Shown here in pieces: positions 44,325 to 53,416 of a stretch of DNA of 59,899 bases; the stretch's first letter is position 1, and every line of letters starts with the position of its first letter. Position numbers and translations under genes: made by a program. The notes under the pieces are model-generated. The model did not search any database. It was given only the letters and a program-made list of their open reading frames with translations, and was not told the DNA's origin. The DNA is from JBHENC01 sp051000345 (GTDB taxonomy: Bacteria > Acidobacteriota > Blastocatellia > Pyrinomonadales > Pyrinomonadaceae). The stretch is from NCBI GenBank assembly GCA_051000345.1, contig JBPCOJ010000003.1:1-59899 (forward strand), read 5' to 3'.

Positions 44325-45767
44325 CTATGCAGAAAGATTCGCAGGCGGCTGCCAACCGCCGAGCGCTTCTTCGATGATTGCAGCGGCGGCTAAAACTTCT
44401 TCTTCCATAAACGGGCGGCCAATTATTTGCACGCCGACGGGCAAGTTTTCGCGTGTGCGTCCCGCCGGTATCGAGACGCATGGCAAGCCGAACACATTGT
44501 AAGTTTGCGCGTAGCTGAAGCATCGAAAAACGCTCTGCGAGGAATCACCGACGGTCACGCGGCGCGTGTCGTGCGGATAGGCCGGGACGGCTCCGACGGG
44601 CGCGATGATAAGCGGCGTCTGCTTCATCCATTCGAGCAATGTTTCGCGCAGAGCAGTCTGTTCACGTTGCGCGGCAAAAAGTTTTTCCGGCGCGTGCGGC
44701 TTCGGCGTCGCATTTGACCGCGAAGAAAGCACCGCGCGCACGAATGCGCCTGTGTCGTCTTCGCGGCCTGAATATAGTTTGCGCAAATCGTCGAGCGCAG
44801 TTTGTTGGAAAAGTTCACTCCATAAATCCGGCGCGCGTGTGACGCCGGGCGGCTGTGCCTCGAACGCAATCATGCCCGCTTGCCCGAGCGCACGCGCTGC
44901 CGCCAGCACAGCTTCACGAGTTTCATCTGTCACAACGGACACGCCGTCATACGCATACCACGCCACACGTTTGCCGTGTAGTTCGTTGCGCTGCTTTGCT
45001 TGAACAGTTGCTACGCTTTCACTTGAATCAATCTGTGTCGCGTTTTCGGCGAGGACGCGGTAAAGCAGCGAGAGGTCTCGGACATATCGCGCGAGAGGGC
45101 CGAAGCTTGCGCCGTGTGCAAAGGCTTTCGTTGCAATCGGGAAATGACCGTCGAGCGGCACGCTTTTGTTGGTAGGCTTCAAACCGAGTACGCCGCAAAA
45201 GTGCGCAGGCACGCGTATCGAACCGGCAAGGTCGCTGCCGATGCTCGCAGGCACAAGGCACGCTCCCACAGCCGCCGCGCACCCGCCGCTCGAACCGCCG
45301 GGCGAGCGCTCTAAGTCGTGCGGATTATTCGTGCGCCCGAAAACGTGATTATCCGCATCGTAGGCCATCGCCATTTCTGAAGCGTTTGTTTTGCCGATGA
45401 TGATTGCGCCCGCCGCTTTGAGACGCGCAACCGCTGTCGCATTGCGCGCAGGCACATGCGTGGCGCGAACACGCGAGCCGCTTGTCGTAAGCAAACCTTT
45501 TGTTTCAATCGTGTCCTTAATCGTGATCGGCACGCCGCATAATGCGCCGATGTCGTCATCGCTGCTGCGGCGCATGATTTTATTTTCCGCTTCGCGCGCT
45601 CGCTCCAAGGCATCGGGCGCGAGCGTGACGATGGCGTTCAATTGCGGATTCAAGTTGTCGATGCGGCGCAAGTAAGCTTCAACGACTTCGACGGGCGAAA
45701 CGAGACGCGCGCGCATCAATCGGGCGAGTTCGACAACTGATTGTGCGGTCAATTCGTCGGCTGACAT
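44325..45767 (-). CDS. Amidase signature family enzyme
   Basis: 480 residues from ATG 45767 (MSADELTAQSVVELARLMR); the frame runs 108 codons further upstream but only as shadow of the LysR gene. The Ser-cisSer-Lys triad is K84 in ITIKDTIETKG, S160 in SPGGSSGG and S183 in GSDLAGSIR. The family includes GatA, aryl amidases and aliphatic amidases; lack of gatC or gatB nearby favours a catabolic amidase. The LysR gene stands directly upstream in the same direction and may control it. Confidence 0.88.
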   Translation of the reverse strand: MSADELTAQSVVELARLMRARLVSPVEVVEAYLRRIDNLNPQLNAIVTLAPDALERAREAENKIMRRSSDDDIGALCGVPITIKDTIETKGLLTTSGSRVRATHVPARNATAVARLKAAGAIIIGKTNASEMAMAYDADNHVFGRTNNPHDLERSPGGSSGGCAAAVGACLVPASIGSDLAGSIRVPAHFCGVLGLKPTNKSVPLDGHFPIATKAFAHGASFGPLARYVRDLSLLYRVLAENATQIDSSESVATVQAKQRNELHGKRVAWYAYDGVSVVTDETREAVLAAARALGQAGMIAFEAQPPGVTRAPDLWSELFQQTALDDLRKLYSGREDDTGAFVRAVLSSRSNATPKPHAPEKLFAAQREQTALRETLLEWMKQTPLIIAPVGAVPAYPHDTRRVTVGDSSQSVFRCFSYAQTYNVFGLPCVSIPAGRTRENLPVGVQIIGRPFMEEEVLAAAAIIEEALGGWQPPANLSA

Positions 45768-45828
45768 TTTAATCTTCTCGAATTCAAGTCTCTCGAAACC
45801 TCTATTCTCTTGATGCCTGCTGCTTATC

Positions 45829-46731
45829 TTACGCTCTGATTTTTCGGGCTGGTTGCGCGAGTAGTTCGACGAATTTTTCGGCGGCGCTGCCGAGTTTGCG
45901 GTCGCTTCTGTGAATCGCCCCGACTTCGCGCATCCACTCCGGTTCGGCGAGCGCGACGATGGCGAGTTGGCCGCTGCGCTGTTCGTCCACCACACTCGGG
46001 CGCGGCAAAATCGCGGCTCCGAATCCGACTTCGACGGCGCGCTTGATTGTTTCGATGTTATCGAATTCGGCGACGCGATGAACCGCAACATTGTAAGATT
46101 TCAGTATGCGGTCAGTCGCGCGCCGTGTCGGGATGTCACGCTCGAAGAGAACGAAATCGAGTTTGTCTAGTTCTGCCGTTCTCACTTTTTTGCGCGCCGC
46201 CAGAGGATGCGCGGGCGGGCAAACAAGCACGAGACGATCACCGGGCAAAGGCACGACGGTCAGCCCGCGCCGCTTTTCGGGAAAGGCGACGATGCCGAGT
46301 TCCACCGCGCCGCTCAACACATCGCGGACAATCCGCGTCGTGCGGCTGTATTCGAGATCAATCTTGGCCGCCGGATACAGTGCCATAAACTTTCGCACGG
46401 CGGCGGGCAGCTCGTGCAAGCCGATGCTGTAAACAGTGGCGACGCGGACAGTGCCGCTGACTGTGCCTGTGTGCGCGCGCATCTGTTCCTGCAATTGATC
46501 GAAGGCGGCGAGCACGCTACGGCTTTCCTGATAAAAAGTTTCGCCCGCCGCCGTTAAGTGTATGGCGCGACGCCCGCGCACGCGTTCGAGCAAGGTATGC
46601 TTGAATTTTTCTTCGAGGCCGCGCACTTGCTGGCTGACCGCCGACTGCGTGACGAAGTTTCGTTCCGCCGCCTGCGAAAAACTTTTCGTTTCGGCGAGGT
46701 CGCAAAAGATTTTAAGCGCTTCAATTTGCAC
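45829..46731 (-). CDS. LysR-family transcriptional regulator
   Basis: About 300 residues from GTG 46731 (VQIEALKIFCDLAE); a TTG at 46767 would add 12 poor-quality residues. The winged helix-turn-helix lies at 1-60 (SFSQAAERNFVTQSAVSQQVRGLE) and a linker helix follows. The effector-binding domain has VRVATVYSIGLHELP and PFxRDIP-like segments. LysR proteins usually autoregulate and sense a small ligand. The amidase gene follows in the same direction after a 61-base gap. Confidence 0.88.
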   Translation of the reverse strand: MQIEALKIFCDLAETKSFSQAAERNFVTQSAVSQQVRGLEEKFKHTLLERVRGRRAIHLTAAGETFYQESRSVLAAFDQLQEQMRAHTGTVSGTVRVATVYSIGLHELPAAVRKFMALYPAAKIDLEYSRTTRIVRDVLSGAVELGIVAFPEKRRGLTVVPLPGDRLVLVCPPAHPLAARKKVRTAELDKLDFVLFERDIPTRRATDRILKSYNVAVHRVAEFDNIETIKRAVEVGFGAAILPRPSVVDEQRSGQLAIVALAEPEWMREVGAIHRSDRKLGSAAEKFVELLAQPARKIRA

Positions 46732-46884
46732 ATTTTGAATTATAAGTTTTGCTAAGCAAGTGTACAAGTATTTTTCATTTTACCTTATAGGTGTGAAGCC
46801 TTATGATGCAGCGGTATGGATGCGGCAATCATAACAGGCATGAAGCTATCGTTCTGTAAAGTAAGTGTTTGAATTTCTTTGAAT

Positions 46885-47012
46885 TGCCACTAGCTTCAGC
46901 TAGTGGACAGATGAGCTAAGTATTGTGGCTTTAGCCAAATGGGTTCGACTAAAGCCACACACTTCTCTGATTTCTTTATCCTCCAGCTAAAGCTGGAGGC
47001 AATTTATCAAGC
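46885..47012. repeat. GGCTAAAGCC-type palindromic cluster
   Basis: Within the 446-base gap upstream of sdhC lie three stacked palindromes: CACTAGCTTCAGCTAGTGG (46889-46907), GTGGCTTTAGCC with GGTTCGACTAAAGCCAC (46926-46958) and CTCCAGCTAAAGCTGGAG (46982-46999). The same words reappear on both sides of the IS element near 58.2 and 59.5 kb. The rest of this gap shows no gene I can support. Confidence 0.75.
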
Positions 47013-47177
47013 GGCTAACTTTACGTTCCACTAATGTGAAGCTCTGCAAGTTGCTTTTCGTGCCGCATCGCATATAATTCGGCGGATTTCGGTTCATGTA
47101 AAATTGTGTTCCCCATAAAAAATGGAGCGCGCGAGATGTAATGGAGTTCGCGCCGTAAACCACGCTTCCCAAACACT

Positions 47178-47858
47178 ATGGCGATTAGCATCAGTCGAAC
47201 ATTCCTTTTTCGCAAACTGCATCAATTGTCCGGCATCGTGCCGCTCGGCATCTTTTTGTTGGAACACTTTTACACCAACTCGAAGGCGCTCTCCGGCAGA
47301 GATGATTTCAATCACGCGGTGAGCGATTTGCAATCCATTCCGTATGTCTTGTTCGTCGAGATCGGCGGCATTTTTATTCCGCTGCTTTATCACGCGTTCT
47401 ACGGCATATTTATTACGCTGGAATGGCGTCCGAACAATTTGAATTATCCATACGGGCGCAATTGGTTCTACACGATCCAGCGCATCACCGGCATGATTCT
47501 CTTCGTGTTCATTCTGTTCCATGTCTTGAATTTCCGCTTCGGTTTGATTCCCGGACTCAACACATTGTCTGTGGCGACTCATCCGGATCGAGCATTCGAC
47601 ATCGTGCGCGGAGAGTTTCTCAATCCGCTGATATTTATCGTTTACGTGATCGGCATTACGGCGACGGTGTGGCATCTGGCAAACGGTATCTGGCTGTTTA
47701 TGGTTGACTGGGGCATCACCATCGGCGCGCACGCACAGCGCATCACGGGCTATGCGTGCATCGCGTTTGGCGCGGTGCTTCTGGCGGTCGGCATCAATGC
47801 GGCAGTCGCATTTATCGTTAAAGGCGGATTGCGCGGATTGCTTGGAGGAGCGTCTTAA
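47178..47858 (+). CDS. sdhC: Succinate dehydrogenase cytochrome b558 subunit
   Basis: 226 residues with five membrane helices, as in the single-subunit (type B) cytochrome b of Bacillus and Wolinella. Haem-ligand histidines are placed in RKLHQLSG, LLEHFYTNS, LLYHAFYG, FILFHVLNF and TVWHLANG. It anchors SdhA and SdhB to the inner membrane and passes electrons to quinone. It starts the sdhCAB operon; SdhA follows after 5 bases. Confidence 0.92.
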   Translation: MAISISRTFLFRKLHQLSGIVPLGIFLLEHFYTNSKALSGRDDFNHAVSDLQSIPYVLFVEIGGIFIPLLYHAFYGIFITLEWRPNNLNYPYGRNWFYTIQRITGMILFVFILFHVLNFRFGLIPGLNTLSVATHPDRAFDIVRGEFLNPLIFIVYVIGITATVWHLANGIWLFMVDWGITIGAHAQRITGYACIAFGAVLLAVGINAAVAFIVKGGLRGLLGGAS

Positions 47859-47863
47859 ATAGC

Positions 47864-49900
47864 ATGGCAACAGCAGCAGGCAGCAACGGTATCAAGATCG
47901 CCATCGTGGGCGGCGGCCTCGCGGGTTTAGCGGCGGCGATGAAGATTGCGGAAGCAGGCCACGCCGTCGATCTGTTCTCGATTGTGCCGGTCAAGCGTTC
48001 GCATTCCGTCTGTGCGCAGGGCGGCATCAACGGCGCGGTCAATACGAAGGGCGAAGGCGATTCAACGTGGGAGCACTTTGACGACACGGTTTACGGCGGC
48101 GACTTTTTGGCGAATCAGCCGCCCGCCAAAGCAATGTGCGAAGCCGCACCGTCGATCATTTATCTTTTTGATCGCATGGGCGTGCCGTTTTCCAGAACAA
48201 AGGAGGGCTTGCTGGATTTTCGTCGCTTCGGCGGCACAAAGCATCACCGGACGGCGTTTGCGGGTGCGTCAACCGGACAACAACTTCTTTACGCGCTCGA
48301 TGAACAAGTGCGACGTAGCGAAGTTGGCGGTAAGGTCAAGAAGTACGAAGGCTGGGAAATGATGTCGCTTATTCAGGACGATCACGGGGTGTGTCGCGGC
48401 CTCGTTGCGATGAACTTGCAGACGCTCGAACTGAAAGCCTTCAAAGCGGACGCGGTGATTATGGCGACGGGCGGGCCGGGTTTGATTTTCGGCAAGTCAA
48501 CCAACTCGATGGTCTGCACGGGCAGCGCGACATCCATTTGTTACCAGCAGGGCGCGAAGTATGCGAACGGCGAATTCATACAGGTGCATCCGACTTCGAT
48601 TCCCGGCGAAGACAAATTGCGTTTGATGTCGGAGTCGGCGCGCGGCGAAGGCGGACGCGTGTGGGTGCCACAGAATCCGAAGGAGACGCGCGCCGCGTCC
48701 GCGATTCCTGAGAGCGAGCGCTGGTATTTCCTCGAAGAAAAATATCCTGCCTACGGCAATCTTGTGCCGCGCGATATTGCGACGCGCGAGATATTTCAAG
48801 TCTGTCTGGACGGGCGCGGCGTCGGCGGCGAGAATCAAGTTTATCTCGATTTGTCGCACATTCCGGCGGAGACGCTTGATCGCAAGCTCGGCGCGATTCT
48901 TGAAATTTACGAAATGTTCGTCGGCGACGATCCGCGCCACGTCCCTATGCGAATTTTTCCGGGCGTGCATTATTCGATGGGCGGCCTGTGGGTCGATTTC
49001 GAGCAGCGCACAAACATTCCGGGACTGCTTGCGGCGGGCGAATGCGATTATTCGATTCACGGCGCGAATCGTCTCGGCGCAAACTCGCTCGTCAGTTGCG
49101 TCTATGGCGGCTTCGTCGCCGCGCCTGCTGCGATTGAGTACGCAAAAAACGTCGAACGAAACGGCGCGGACGGCTCAAAGATTTACGATCAGGAATTAAA
49201 AAAGCAGGAAGAAATCAACGCGACGCTCATCAAGCAATCCGGCACGGAGAATCAATACAAGCTGCATGAAGAAATGGGCAAGTGGATGACGGACAACATC
49301 ACGGTCGTGCGTTACAACGACAAGCTACAGGCGACGGACGATAAGCTGCTCGAATTGATGGATCGCTATCGTCATATCTCGATCAACGATTCTAATTTGT
49401 GGGCGACGATGGCTTTGCCGCAGGCGCGCCACTTGAAAAACATGCTGGAACTCGCGCGTGTCATAACCTTAGGCGCACTCAATCGCAACGAATCGAGAGG
49501 CGCGCACTACAAGCCGGATTTTCCGAAGCGCGACGACGAAAATTTCCTCAAAACAACGATTGCCGAATACTCCGGCGAAGGCCCCGTGCTGTCTTACGAA
49601 GCCGTTGACATCGCTTTGCTCAAACCACGCACGCGCGATTACAGCCACAACAAGCAAGAACAGGAAACGACGAGTCCGAAGTTGGCTGCGAGCGCCGCCG
49701 CTTCCGGCCTGCCTTTGAAGGACGGCGCGAAGCAAATTCCAGAACAAGGTTGGGACGCGAACAAGCCGAACGTGAGCAGCGCAGAAGTGTGGGCGAAGGA
49801 TAAAGAAACGATTGACCCGACGACGCCCGAAGGCTATCAATCGAGCGACGAACAAGGCAAAGAACTGAAGGACGCGGGAGGCAAGTCAGACGCATTATGA
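47864..49900 (+). CDS. sdhA: Succinate dehydrogenase flavoprotein subunit
   Basis: 678 residues. FAD fold IVGGGLAGLAAAMKIAE near the N-terminus, the His-flavin attachment region HSVCAQGGINGA, substrate block HRTAFAGASTGQQLLYAL and EFIQVHPTSIPG, and the LRLMSESARGEGGRVWV catalytic arginine region. It oxidises succinate to fumarate on the cytosolic side. It has a long lysine/proline-rich C-terminal tail (about 600-678) beyond the normal end. ATGA overlap with sdhB. Confidence 0.94.
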   Translation: MATAAGSNGIKIAIVGGGLAGLAAAMKIAEAGHAVDLFSIVPVKRSHSVCAQGGINGAVNTKGEGDSTWEHFDDTVYGGDFLANQPPAKAMCEAAPSIIYLFDRMGVPFSRTKEGLLDFRRFGGTKHHRTAFAGASTGQQLLYALDEQVRRSEVGGKVKKYEGWEMMSLIQDDHGVCRGLVAMNLQTLELKAFKADAVIMATGGPGLIFGKSTNSMVCTGSATSICYQQGAKYANGEFIQVHPTSIPGEDKLRLMSESARGEGGRVWVPQNPKETRAASAIPESERWYFLEEKYPAYGNLVPRDIATREIFQVCLDGRGVGGENQVYLDLSHIPAETLDRKLGAILEIYEMFVGDDPRHVPMRIFPGVHYSMGGLWVDFEQRTNIPGLLAAGECDYSIHGANRLGANSLVSCVYGGFVAAPAAIEYAKNVERNGADGSKIYDQELKKQEEINATLIKQSGTENQYKLHEEMGKWMTDNITVVRYNDKLQATDDKLLELMDRYRHISINDSNLWATMALPQARHLKNMLELARVITLGALNRNESRGAHYKPDFPKRDDENFLKTTIAEYSGEGPVLSYEAVDIALLKPRTRDYSHNKQEQETTSPKLAASAAASGLPLKDGAKQIPEQGWDANKPNVSSAEVWAKDKETIDPTTPEGYQSSDEQGKELKDAGGKSDAL

Positions 49901-50700
49901 GCACACAACACGTTTCCAATTCATCTGCAACTTCATCGGCATCCGCGCGCTCGAATCCGCCGAAATCAGTCGAGATACGCATACGGCGGCGCGACAATCC
50001 CGATTCGCCGCAGCGTTGGGAAACCTTCGAGATTCCGTATCGCCCGAACCTCAACATCATTTCCTGCCTGATGGAGATTCAGAAAAATCCTGTTACCAAA
50101 GACGGCAAGCAAACCACGCCCGTCGTGTGGAACATGAACTGTCTCGAACAGGTTTGCGGCATCTGCACGATGGTCATCAACGGCAAAGTTCGTCAAAGCT
50201 GCTCGGCGCTCGTAGACCAACTCGACCAACCGATCTCTCTGGAACCGATGACGAAATTTCCGAACGTGCGCGACCTCGTCGTTGACCGCTCGCAAATGTT
50301 CGATCACCTCAAACGCGTTCACGCATGGATTGAAATCGACGGCACACACGACTTAGGCCCCGGCCCGAAGATGTCGCAGGAAGAAGTTGCGGAGCGTTAC
50401 AGTTACTCGCGCTGTATGACGTGCGGTTGTTGCCTCGAAGCCTGCCCGCAATACGACGGCGACAATTACATAGGCCCGCAGGCCATCGCGCAAGTTCGTC
50501 TTTTCAACATGCACCCGTCCGGCAAGATGACGCGCGACGAACGCCTCGAAGCGATCATGCAGGACGACGGCATCGCCAATTGCGGCAACGCGCAAAACTG
50601 CGTGCGCGTCTGCCCGATGTCGATTCCGCTCACGCACGCTATCTATCAGGAAAATCGCGAAACAATCATTCACGGATTATTCGGCTGGCTGAAGCGATAA
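49897..50700 (+). CDS. sdhB: Succinate dehydrogenase iron-sulfur subunit
   Basis: 267 residues. The [2Fe-2S] loop NCLEQVCGICTMVINGKVRQSC lies in the N-terminal half. The C-terminal domain has CMTCGCCLEACPQ for the [4Fe-4S] and CVRVCPMSIPL for the [3Fe-4S] or second cluster. It carries electrons from SdhA flavin to the cytochrome. It ends the operon, with a strong terminator after it. Confidence 0.94.
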   Translation: MSTQHVSNSSATSSASARSNPPKSVEIRIRRRDNPDSPQRWETFEIPYRPNLNIISCLMEIQKNPVTKDGKQTTPVVWNMNCLEQVCGICTMVINGKVRQSCSALVDQLDQPISLEPMTKFPNVRDLVVDRSQMFDHLKRVHAWIEIDGTHDLGPGPKMSQEEVAERYSYSRCMTCGCCLEACPQYDGDNYIGPQAIAQVRLFNMHPSGKMTRDERLEAIMQDDGIANCGNAQNCVRVCPMSIPLTHAIYQENRETIIHGLFGWLKR

Positions 50701-50735
50701 ACTCCACAAAACGCATTTCGCACATCGCCGTTCAC

Positions 50736-50776
50736 AAGCGCGACGAAGGCAAATTTTGCCCGTCGCGCTTTTTATT
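50736..50776 (+). terminator. Rho-independent terminator of sdhCAB
   Basis: AAGCGCGACG (50736-50745) pairs with CGTCGCGCTT (50761-50770), and an inner GGCAAA/TTTGCC extends the stem. A T run follows to 50776. Confidence 0.9.
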
Positions 50777-50872
50777 TCGCCGCTAACGGCGCACGCTAAA
50801 TAATTCTCCGTCTAGCTTAACCGCAGAAAATTAGATACTTGTACGCAAACACGGCGACTTTGTTAATTTTTC

Positions 50873-50901
50873 TTGTCATTCCCCGAAGAATTGTATAAAC
50901 T
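50873..50901 (+). promoter_or_regulatory. Candidate sigma-70-type promoter for the hybrid kinase gene
   Basis: TTGTCA (50873-50878) is followed after 17 bases by TAAACT (50896-50901), or after 15 bases by TATAAA (50894-50899). It lies about 75 bases before the kinase start in a region otherwise free of genes. An AGGAG ribosome site precedes the ATG by about 12 bases. Confidence 0.5.
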
Positions 50902-50976
50902 CTGTTTAAGACGGTTCAAGCCGTTTCATCCCTCTGTTCTCTCCGAACGTTAGCCCGACAGGAGATTCAAGCACAA

Positions 50977-52209
50977 ATGAAGTTTGTAGATTCGGAGCCT
51001 GTGCCGATTGCTGAAGACGTATCTGCGCCTGCTGCCTCGCACGATGAGCTTTCCGCTGCCCAGCAGGAAATTGAGCGGCTCAAAAGCGGCTTCGTCAACA
51101 CACTTGTGCGCGACGTGCGCTTACCACTAGCGAGCATTCTCGGATTGTTAGAGCTTTTCGAGAGCAAGTTGCAGGCGCGCGAGCCTTTCGATATGGAAGA
51201 TCGCCAATTGCTTAATTCGGCGATTGAGCACGGCGACCGTATGCGTCATTTGACGGACGATTTGCTTGAGCTTGCGCAGGGACGCGAGCGCCCGCTCAAC
51301 CTCGAATTCGAGACTGTTTCTGTCAAACAATTACTCGAAAAAATTACGGAGCCTATGCGCGGCGAGGCAGCGCTGCGCGGCGTAGAATTAAACGTCTGCG
51401 TGGCAAACGATTCATTGCAGATGAATGTGGACGCGCGCCAGACCAGACGCGCCGTTTGCCATTTACTATCCGCCGCGCTTGCCGCGACACCCGACGGTGG
51501 CAGTGTCAACGTCGAGGCGCAATCAATTACGGGCGCGCGACTCGGCGACGAAGCCAAACGTCTTGTGGTCATCAACGTCGCGGATTCCGGCGCGGGCATT
51601 CCGGCGGAAGAAGTGCCCTTTATCTTCGACGCATTCTGGCAAGCGGCAGACGCATACCGCAGTCACGGGCGCGGCGTCGGACTCGCCATCGCGCGCCGCA
51701 TCGCTGCCTCGCACGGCGGCAATGTTTCCGTGCGCAGCCAAGTAGGTTCCGGCACGGTTTATTCGATTGTGCTGCCGATTAACATGGCGGAAGTTTCGAT
51801 TGACCGGCGACGAATTTTGATTGTGGATGATGTGCCGGAGATACTTCTGCTGCAACGTAAACTCGTCGCGCGCATGGGCTATGAAGTAGAGATTGCAGCG
51901 GACGGGCGTGCCGCCCTCGCGGTGCTCGAAAAACACAAAGTTGATTTATTGATTACGGATTGGGCGATGCCCGGCATGAACGGCGGCGAACTGATTCACG
52001 CAATTAAGCGGGACGCGCGATTTCGCGACATTCCCGTCGTCGTGCTGACAGGCCACGACACGGACACAGAACGCGACGAAGCGCAGGCGGCGGGCTGTGA
52101 TCGCTTTCTCGTCAAGCCCTTCAAACGCGACGCACTGCAACTGGTCATCAACGAACTGCTGCCGCCCGCGCGTGAGGCCAGAAGTCAGGAGACAGAAGCT
52201 AGAATGTAA
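50977..52209 (+). CDS. Hybrid histidine-kinase-like protein with degenerate kinase core and intact receiver
   Basis: 410 residues, no membrane segment. The dimerisation helix reads NTLVRDVRLPLASILG, where the phospho-accepting His of a normal kinase is replaced by Arg (R45). The N-box reads AALAATP instead of NALxxTP, so the ATP-binding Asn is also lost. The G1 and G2 boxes (VADSGAGIPAEEV, HGRGVGLAIARRIAASHGG) look normal. The C-terminal receiver is complete, with the acidic pair in ILIVDDVPE, phospho-acceptor Asp in LLITDWAMPGM and Lys in LVKPFKRDAL. The last about ten residues (ARSQETEARM) come from a repeat arm. Confidence 0.85.
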   Translation: MKFVDSEPVPIAEDVSAPAASHDELSAAQQEIERLKSGFVNTLVRDVRLPLASILGLLELFESKLQAREPFDMEDRQLLNSAIEHGDRMRHLTDDLLELAQGRERPLNLEFETVSVKQLLEKITEPMRGEAALRGVELNVCVANDSLQMNVDARQTRRAVCHLLSAALAATPDGGSVNVEAQSITGARLGDEAKRLVVINVADSGAGIPAEEVPFIFDAFWQAADAYRSHGRGVGLAIARRIAASHGGNVSVRSQVGSGTVYSIVLPINMAEVSIDRRRILIVDDVPEILLLQRKLVARMGYEVEIAADGRAALAVLEKHKVDLLITDWAMPGMNGGELIHAIKRDARFRDIPVVVLTGHDTDTERDEAQAAGCDRFLVKPFKRDALQLVINELLPPAREARSQETEARM

Positions 52210-52296
52210 GGCGGCGGCCTTTGCATTGTTTACCTCGATGCTCCCGGCATCACTCGCCGGATTTATTCTGTCTCCTGACTTCTGACTCCTGAATAC
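52177..52296. repeat. Inverted-arm repeat, AGAAGTCAGGAGACAG type, copy 2
   Basis: The left arm (52177-52208) is GGCCAGAAGTCAGGAGACAG then AAGCTAGAATG. The right arm (52262-52296) is ATTCTGTCTCCTGACTTC then TGACTCCTGAATAC. The words match those at 27083-27222. The left arm contributes the end of the kinase reading frame. Confidence 0.8.
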
Positions 52297-52302
52297 TTCC
52301 TT

Positions 52303-53235
52303 TCATATTCCGAGCACGTCAATTAGTTCCTGCACGGAGGCGGCGCTTTTTTGCAGCGCGATGCGTTCTTCCGTGTGCAAGTTGATCTCGATGATCTGCT
52401 CTAATCCACGCGCGCCGAGTTTGCAGGGAACGCCGACGTAAAGGCCGTTGATGCCGTATTCGCCTTCGAGATAGGCGGCGCACGGCAGAATCTTTTTCTT
52501 GTCCTTAAGGATCGATTCCGTCATCTCGACTGCCGCCGAAGAAGGCGCGTAATAAGCAGAGCCTGTCTTTAAGAGCGCGACGATTTCCGCGCCGCCGCCC
52601 GCCGTTCGTTTCACAATCGCATCAAGCTGTTCCGGCGACAAAAGCTCTGTCACGGGGATGCCCGCGCACGTCGAATAACGCGGTAGCGGCACCATCGTAT
52701 CGCCGTGCCCGCCCAAAACAAACGCCGTCACATTTTCCACAGACACATCGAGAGCTTCCGCTAAAAAGCAACGCATACGCGCCGCATCCAGCACGCCCGC
52801 CATGCCGATCACGCGATGCTTCGGAAAGCCCGAACGCTTGTATGCCACCTGACACATCGCGTCCAAAGGATTCGAGACGATAATCAGAATTGAGTCCGGC
52901 GAGTATTTCACGACTTCGTCCACGACCTTCGAGACGATGTCTGCATTTGTCCGCAACAGATCGTCGCGGCTCATGCCGGGCTTGCGCGCGAGTCCCGCCG
53001 TGATAATGACCACGTCGGAATCCTTCGTGTCTTCGTAGCTGTTCGCGCCCGTCAAACGCACGTCGAAGCCTTCGATGGGCGCAGTCTCCGCGAGGTCTAA
53101 AGCCTTGCCCTGCGGCACGCCTTCGACAACATCGACGAGCACGACGTCGCCCAGTTCCTTGCTTGCCAGCCAGACGGCTGCGCTCGCGCCGACATTGCCC
53201 GCGCCGACCACCGTTATCTTGTTTCGCTTGCCCAT
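52303..53235 (-). CDS. mdh: Malate dehydrogenase (LDH-like)
   Basis: 310 residues from ATG 53235 (MGKRNKITVVGAGNVG); the frame continues upstream without protein-like sequence. NAD fold VVGAGNVGASAAVW (9-22); substrate-loop arginines in GLARKPGMSRDDLL, whose RK(P) followed by (M)SR pattern fits malate specificity; catalytic His in VLGGHGDTMVPLPRY. It interconverts malate and oxaloacetate in the TCA cycle, consistent with nearby sdh genes. Transcribed convergently with the hybrid kinase gene. Confidence 0.93.
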   Translation of the reverse strand: MGKRNKITVVGAGNVGASAAVWLASKELGDVVLVDVVEGVPQGKALDLAETAPIEGFDVRLTGANSYEDTKDSDVVIITAGLARKPGMSRDDLLRTNADIVSKVVDEVVKYSPDSILIIVSNPLDAMCQVAYKRSGFPKHRVIGMAGVLDAARMRCFLAEALDVSVENVTAFVLGGHGDTMVPLPRYSTCAGIPVTELLSPEQLDAIVKRTAGGGAEIVALLKTGSAYYAPSSAAVEMTESILKDKKKILPCAAYLEGEYGINGLYVGVPCKLGARGLEQIIEINLHTEERIALQKSAASVQELIDVLGI

Positions 53236-53416
53236 AATCGCTACTATTCCCTTCGTCGAAAGAAAGTTTATTTGACCCTGAATTTTGGCGAAAAAGGACA
53301 ATACAACAGCCGCACGTTTTCGGCAACAAACGCGGCTGGCGTTCACAGCGCGTCACAAACGCTCGATAAACGGATCACGTTTAATTAAGGATGTGTCAGC
53401 TTATTGCCCGACTACA

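Noticed and set aside
44325..46091. Amidase with a 108-residue N-terminal extension
   Set aside because: The extra part overlaps the LysR gene and is not protein-like; ATG 45767 gives the family N-terminus.
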